A DNA stretch of 64,000 nt from an uncultured Lachnospiraceae bacterium (GTDB lineage Bacteria; Bacillota; Clostridia; Lachnospirales; Lachnospiraceae). Made by a program: the position numbers and the translations under genes. The notes below the pieces were generated by a model. That model had not been told where the DNA came from and did not search any database. It saw only the letters and a program-made list of their open reading frames with translations. This document shows positions 59,743-64,000 of the stretch, piece by piece (position 1 is the stretch's first letter; each line of letters starts with the position of its first letter). Location of the stretch: the NCBI GenBank assembly GCA_951800145.1, contig CATOJE010000002.1, positions 50,902 through 114,901 of the forward strand, written 5' to 3'.

Positions 59743-61971
59743 ATGGATAAGTACGAGTTTAATATCAAGGTAGACCAGATAAAGAAGCTGGTGGGAAAAA
59801 ATGATTTTCAGACTGCAATGAAAATTGCAGATACCATAGATTGGAGGCGGGTCCGCAATGCGAACCTGCTTTCCATGATTGCCTCTGTGTATGAAAAAAA
59901 TGAGGAATATCAGGAAGCAAAGGATATCCTTTTAATTGCTTTCGAGAGGGCGCCTGTGGGAAAGCGCCTCTTATATAAACTGACGCAGCTGGCGGTAAAG
60001 CAGGGAAATATCCAGGAGGCTGAGAGCTATTACCAGGAATTCTGTGACCTGGCGGGGGAGGATTCCAGGCAGGATGTTCTCCGCTATTTGATCCTAAAGG
60101 CAAAGGGCGCATCCATGGATCAGCTGATTCATGCCCTGGAAAGCTATACCAGCACAGAGCTGGATGAAAAGTGGCTGTATGAGCTGGCTGAGCTGTATCA
60201 TCAGGCTGGTATGGCGGATCAATGCGTGCGGACCTGTGATAAGATTATGCTGATGTTTGGGCTGGGGCAGTATGTGGATAAAGCGATGGAATTAAAGCTC
60301 CAATATGCACCGCTCACAAAGTATCAGATGGATCTGGTAGAAAACCGGGATAAATATGAGGAAAAGCTGCGGATGGTAGAGCAGAATGGAATCAGTGCGG
60401 TGACGTCTCCCCAGGCAGGTGCAGTGCCGGTTAAGATGGCACAGACCATGGCGCAGCGTCAGCCGGAGAGCATCCAGGGGGTAACCGGTGAAGGGATTCC
60501 TGTGCGGATGCAGCCGGAGCCAAGGCCGATTCCAGTACCTCCGCCATCCCAGACTTTTTATGAGGCAGAGCAGGGAATCGCTGCTCCGATTCAGCAAGCC
60601 CAGGATGAGATGTTTACCGGAATTTCTGCTTCTCTGGCTCCAGAGCCTGCAGAGACTGCCGGCGGCAGGGTAACAACTCAGGAACAGCTGGTAGCCAGTG
60701 TAAGGGAGGCAGAGGTGGAGGCAAGCCTTGCCCAGGAGATGTCGAAGATCTCCATCGGAGACTACACGGAGGAGCCCATAAAGGCGCAGACCAGAGTATT
60801 AAATGATGTAAAGGAGCTGACACAGGCAGAAGCACTGGCGGGAAAGACAAAGGTGCTGGAGGATATCCGCCATATTCAGGAAATTAAGCCAGTGGAAGCC
60901 GGGGCACCGGTGAAGGAAAAAGAGAAAAAGCAGATTAAGCTGCCGCATATGATGGTGGAAGCAAGGGAATCAGAGTCTGGTCTGGAAATAGCAGTGGAGA
61001 TACTGAAGGAAATTCATCAGATTTTACAGTGTAAGCATCCGGTAGCCAAGATATCAGGAGAAAAGCTGGATCAAAAGGGCGTATTGTCCAGTGCATCAAA
61101 ACTGGCAGGTAAGGATCTGATTATTGAAGAGGCCGGAGATTTATCGGACGAAATGCTGGAAGAGCTGGATCAGCTTTTGAGGCAGAATCAGCATCAGATG
61201 GTGGTGATGATGGTGGATAATTCCCGCCAGCTGAGTGGAATCTGTAAGGCCTGTCCTCCATTGGCTGAAAAATTTCAAAGGATTTCCACCTTGGAAGAAG
61301 GAGAAACTGCTTTAGCCAAGCTCTGTGGGCCGAATGTGGGGATTGCCAGAGCGGCTTTTGCAAAACAGGCAGCAAAGCAGACCTCTGAGATGCCGCCCAG
61401 CCGCCCAGCTTCAGAAGCGCCGCGGGCAGTTCGGACGGAGCGCACAAGAGCTGCTTTGGAGGAATCAGAGGACGCGGTGTCAGCGCGTACCAGGGCTGCA
61501 GGGGCGGAGCCGGTGAGACCGGCGCGGTCAGAACGCGTCAGGAGTGTTGGCGAAGAACCGGAGAGGGCGGAATTAACGGAGCCTGTATCTGGGAAAGCCC
61601 AGGAGGAATATCCTGCAGCACGGATGGTGACGAAGGAGACGCCGCGGGATGAGTTCGGACGAGTGATTTCCAATAGCCAGGAGGATGATAAGGAGGTAAT
61701 GGGCATTGATGAATTTGCCCAGTACTGCTGTCAGTATGCCAGCCAGATCGACTGTAATATTACCGGAAAAAGCATGCTGGCATTGTATGAACGAATTGAA
61801 ATTATGGAAGAGGATGGAATTCCCCTTACAAAAGCTGAGGCAGAGGATCTGATCGAGGAGGCGGCAGATAAAGCAGAGAAGCCTTCCTTCGGGAAACGCC
61901 TGACAGGGATTTTTTCTTCAAAATATGATAAAGACGGGTTATTAATTCTAAAGGAAGAGCATTTTATATAG
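59743..61971 (+). CDS. TPR-repeat protein of unknown function
   Basis: 742 residues. Residues about 10-200 are TPR-like helical hairpins (MIASVYEKNEEYQEAKDILL, AVKQGNIQEAESYYQEFCDL). The middle (about 230-400) is low-complexity, rich in Pro, Ala, Gln. Residues about 405-545 look like a compact domain (EILKEIHQILQCKHPVAKIS, MVVMMVDNSRQLSGICKACP), perhaps AAA-lid or receiver-like but without a Walker motif. A second disordered stretch with alternating R, E, A and P follows to about 640, and a helical C-terminus. Soluble. No known name; likely scaffold. Confidence 0.6.
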   Translation: MDKYEFNIKVDQIKKLVGKNDFQTAMKIADTIDWRRVRNANLLSMIASVYEKNEEYQEAKDILLIAFERAPVGKRLLYKLTQLAVKQGNIQEAESYYQEFCDLAGEDSRQDVLRYLILKAKGASMDQLIHALESYTSTELDEKWLYELAELYHQAGMADQCVRTCDKIMLMFGLGQYVDKAMELKLQYAPLTKYQMDLVENRDKYEEKLRMVEQNGISAVTSPQAGAVPVKMAQTMAQRQPESIQGVTGEGIPVRMQPEPRPIPVPPPSQTFYEAEQGIAAPIQQAQDEMFTGISASLAPEPAETAGGRVTTQEQLVASVREAEVEASLAQEMSKISIGDYTEEPIKAQTRVLNDVKELTQAEALAGKTKVLEDIRHIQEIKPVEAGAPVKEKEKKQIKLPHMMVEARESESGLEIAVEILKEIHQILQCKHPVAKISGEKLDQKGVLSSASKLAGKDLIIEEAGDLSDEMLEELDQLLRQNQHQMVVMMVDNSRQLSGICKACPPLAEKFQRISTLEEGETALAKLCGPNVGIARAAFAKQAAKQTSEMPPSRPASEAPRAVRTERTRAALEESEDAVSARTRAAGAEPVRPARSERVRSVGEEPERAELTEPVSGKAQEEYPAARMVTKETPRDEFGRVISNSQEDDKEVMGIDEFAQYCCQYASQIDCNITGKSMLALYERIEIMEEDGIPLTKAEAEDLIEEAADKAEKPSFGKRLTGIFSSKYDKDGLLILKEEHFI

Positions 61972-61973
61972 AT

Positions 61974-62798
61974 ATGGATATTCGATTAATTGCATTAGAC
62001 TTAGACGGAACGCTTTTAAATCAGGAAAAGGAATTATCTCCCAGGAATCAGGAGGCACTGGAGCGCTGCATCCAGTTGGGAATTCACATTGTACCTGCTA
62101 CTGGCCGGCCGGCCTTAGGGCTTCCCGGGGTGATTCGAAATATGCCAGGTGTCCGATATGGGATTCTGACCAATGGCGCCAGGGTGGAGGATATGGTCTC
62201 AGGTGAGCTGATATCGGAGGCGAGGATTGACTGGCAGCTGGCCAGTCGGGTTCTTACCTTTGTATCTCAGCATCCAGTGGCGTATGATCCTTATATCAGT
62301 GGCAGAGGCAGGATGGAGGCTCGCTTTTTAAATCATTTGGAAGAGTATGGCCTTTTGCCGGCGATGAAGAAGCTGGTCTTAAGCACCAGGGATGAAGTAG
62401 AGAATGCTATCGCCTATGTGGAAGAGCGAAAAGAGGATGTAGAAAAAATCAATATTTTTACCCCAGATCAGAAGCTTCGGTGCTGGCTCTGGGAGAAGCT
62501 TTCTCAATATCCGGAGCTGATTGTCACATCCTCCCTGGAATATAATCTGGAGATTAACGCGGCGTCAGCGACAAAGGGCAGGGCCCTAAGCAAGCTGGCA
62601 GAGTTTTTGGATATTCCAATAAAGCAGACTATGGCCTTTGGAGATGGCAGTAATGATTTAAGTATGATTCAGACTGCCGGTGTGGGGGTAGCCATGGCCA
62701 ATGGGATGGATGGGGTGAAGGAGAAGGCAGACTATATTACCTTGTCAAATGAAGAGGATGGGGTAGCAGCAGCGATTCATCATTTCTTGGGAATATAG
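61974..62798 (+). CDS. Cof-type HAD-IIB family hydrolase
   Basis: 274 residues. HAD motif I LIALDLDGTLLNQE, motif II VPATGRP, Lys and motif III/IV in SATKGRALSKLAE and MAFGDGSNDLSMIQTAGVGV. These enzymes dephosphorylate sugar phosphates, flavin or pyridoxal phosphates. The gene starts 2 nt after the TPR protein's stop; substrate unknown. Confidence 0.88.
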   Translation: MDIRLIALDLDGTLLNQEKELSPRNQEALERCIQLGIHIVPATGRPALGLPGVIRNMPGVRYGILTNGARVEDMVSGELISEARIDWQLASRVLTFVSQHPVAYDPYISGRGRMEARFLNHLEEYGLLPAMKKLVLSTRDEVENAIAYVEERKEDVEKINIFTPDQKLRCWLWEKLSQYPELIVTSSLEYNLEINAASATKGRALSKLAEFLDIPIKQTMAFGDGSNDLSMIQTAGVGVAMANGMDGVKEKADYITLSNEEDGVAAAIHHFLGI

Positions 62799-62811
62799 GA
62801 GTGGTTATCCG

Positions 62812-63537
62812 ATGACAGAATTTTTACAGCAGCATTGGTTATCAGTTCTGGTGGCATCCTACCTAATCGGAATGATGCTGTATGGACATTACAGGGGATT
62901 TTTGCACTTGCTGGTATCCATCGCGGCATTGGTGCTTTCCCTTTTTGTGGTACGCCTTGCCGTGCCGCAGGCCGCCAGGTATGTCAGAGAAAATACCCAG
63001 GCTTATCAATGGGTCCAGGATAAGATGCTGGAACGTGCAGGAATGCAGGATTTGACTGCTGTGGGAGAAATCCATCCTGCAGAACAGAGAGCGGTGATTG
63101 AGGGGAGTAAACTCCCAGAGGCTATTAAGAAAATGCTGATTGAAAATAATAATGAAGAAGTATACCAGCTTCTCCAGGTTAATCAGTTTATTGATTATGT
63201 CAGCGCCTATTTGGCAGATCATATTATCCATTCGCTGATCTTTGCCATTGTGTTCTTATGTGCTTTTCTGGGGATGCGCATGCTGACCCGGATGCTTAAC
63301 CTGATTGTGAAATTACCGGTGCTATACGGTTTGAATAAAATGGCTGGAGCTGTGCTGGGACTTTTACAGGGTCTTGCCTATTTTTGGATAGCCTGCTTGA
63401 TTTTGAATTTATTTATCGGTACGGAATGGGGAGGGTATCTGATGGATACCATCGAAGCCAGCCCGTGGATTTCTTTCCTCTACCATAATAATTTGCTGGC
63501 CAGGATGGCAATGGGGATTATCTGGAGTCTATTTTAA
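62812..63537 (+). CDS. CvpA-like membrane protein
   Basis: 241 residues. Four membrane helices: VLVASYLIGMMLYGHYRGF with the G-x-x-RG turn typical of CvpA, LLVSIAALVLSLFVVRLA, HSLIFAIVFLCAFLGMRML, and AGAVLGLLQGLAYFWIACLI. The large loop between helices 2 and 3 (about residues 60-140) is longer than usual. CvpA proteins are linked to colicin V export and envelope functions without a defined biochemistry. Confidence 0.7.
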   Translation: MTEFLQQHWLSVLVASYLIGMMLYGHYRGFLHLLVSIAALVLSLFVVRLAVPQAARYVRENTQAYQWVQDKMLERAGMQDLTAVGEIHPAEQRAVIEGSKLPEAIKKMLIENNNEEVYQLLQVNQFIDYVSAYLADHIIHSLIFAIVFLCAFLGMRMLTRMLNLIVKLPVLYGLNKMAGAVLGLLQGLAYFWIACLILNLFIGTEWGGYLMDTIEASPWISFLYHNNLLARMAMGIIWSLF

Positions 63538-63735
63538 ACCATATAATGCACGAATTTAACAAAAAACACATACAATAAAAACAAAACAAGAAAATTAGAT
63601 AGGGCAGCTAAAAAGCAGCAGGATTTTTGTCTCGCGGAGCAAACCACAAAATATAGGAAAAATGCAGGAATATTAGCATATTTAGTGATGGACATAGAAA
63701 ACGGAAAAATTGTTTAAAAAAAAGCTACAAATCCC

Positions 63736-63764
63736 TTGACAGTAATGAAATATGATGGTATAGT
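63736..63764 (+). promoter_or_regulatory. Promoter P1 of a probable rRNA operon
   Basis: TTGACA, 17-nt spacer, TATAGT. The 63538-63735 stretch upstream is AT-rich without a gene, as expected for an UP-element region. Confidence 0.8.
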
Positions 63765-63825
63765 AAGATTCAGCTTCAAAAATGAAAGCTTGAGTTTAAA
63801 TACTCAAAATAAATTTAAAAAGCTG

Positions 63826-63854
63826 TTGACAAACAAATGATAATGTGCTATTGT
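63826..63854 (+). promoter_or_regulatory. Promoter P2 of a probable rRNA operon
   Basis: TTGACA, 17-nt spacer, TATTGT, exactly 90 bp after P1. Confidence 0.8.
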
Positions 63855-63860
63855 TAAATA

Positions 63861-64000
63861 GTTGCTCGCGAGATAAAAGGCGGGCCAACAGCAGAAGAGA
63901 TGAACCTTGAAAATTAAAGACTGAACAATACACAAACCCTGAAAATTCAAGAAAACAAGGCCTGTGGTTTGGCCTTGGATTTGAGAAAAATTCAGAACAA
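63861..64000 (+). other. Probable pre-16S rRNA leader (gene continues beyond window)
   Basis: No ORF. CCTTGAAAATTAAAGACTGA resembles the boxA-type leader (CTTTGAAAACTGAA) before Gram-positive 16S genes, and CAAGGCC/GGCCTTG (63956-63978) forms a leader stem. Tandem strong promoters directly upstream support this. The 16S itself is not in the window. Confidence 0.65.

Noticed and set aside
1..64000. CRISPR array, prophage, tRNA genes or transposase genes
   Set aside because: No regularly spaced direct repeats, phage structural genes, clear tRNA cloverleaf or transposase motif was found by reading; a computed scan could still find a tRNA that I missed.

Overview
The window reads as chromosome of a low-to-mid-GC Gram-positive anaerobe of the class Clostridia, most likely family Lachnospiraceae. 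Supporting signs are a Tad/Flp pilus cluster with a DUF5702-type protein, the glgC/glgD pair, spoVG, a LytTR regulator, a YesM/YesN-type two-component system, a large-type SRP RNA, a bifunctional AdhE with a Rex-like operator, and vegetative promoters close to TTGACA-17-TATAAT. This assignment is inference from gene content; no 16S sequence is inside the window.

Layout. 1-6.4 kb: distal half of a Tad (type IVb) pilus operon: TadC-like membrane protein, Flp1 pilin, DUF5702 protein, two TadE-like pseudopilins, prepilin peptidase and an FHA-domain protein. 6.4-9.2 kb: rhomboid protease, HIT protein and sigma factor, then murG on the other strand. 9.2-14.5 kb: a low-GC stretch with an anti-sigma-like membrane protein and a secreted protein, a MerR-like regulator, a C26 glutamine amidohydrolase, a ferredoxin, a DUF1858 protein and mecA. 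14.7-17.3 kb: a Hanks-type kinase operon whose start codon appears to be AUU, a P-loop-like partner, and two unlisted small ORFs. 17.4-25.4 kb: cell-envelope genes (GH18/SH3 protein, phosphoesterase lipoprotein, CwlD-like amidase), mtnN and Lachnospiraceae-type unknowns. 25.4-29.8 kb: SbcCD/YhaNO-like pair and asnS (minus strand). 30-32.7 kb: glgC-glgD-spoVG. 32.9-35 kb: LytTR regulator with a non-canonical receiver, and an FAD protein.

35.2-46.9 kb is a glycosaminoglycan/uronide utilisation locus: YesN regulator, YesM sensor kinase, ABC sugar importer, GH88, heparinase II/III and GH2 beta-glucuronidase. The sensor kinase has a frameshift and has lost its ATPase domain, GH88 lacks its catalytic middle, and the heparinase is split by a frameshift, while the importer, the regulator and the glucuronidase look intact. 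A non-coding insert with hairpins and 13-bp direct repeats sits between the kinase and the importer.

47-64 kb is housekeeping: pth-mfd, adhE plus an APH-type kinase, tadA, the SRP RNA gene, pfkA-dnaX-ybaB-recR, a TPR protein, a HAD phosphatase and a CvpA-like protein. The window closes in tandem promoters and a leader that probably belong to an rRNA operon whose 16S gene lies just beyond the end.

The most unusual material is the kinase operon at 14.7-17.3 kb (AUU start, kinase fused to a lysine-less P-loop-like domain, a stand-alone copy of that domain next door). It may work with the FHA protein of the pilus cluster. Other notable items are the tandem Cys repeats on a TadE-like pseudopilin, a covarying pair of dispersed hairpins, and the four lesions in the uronide locus.
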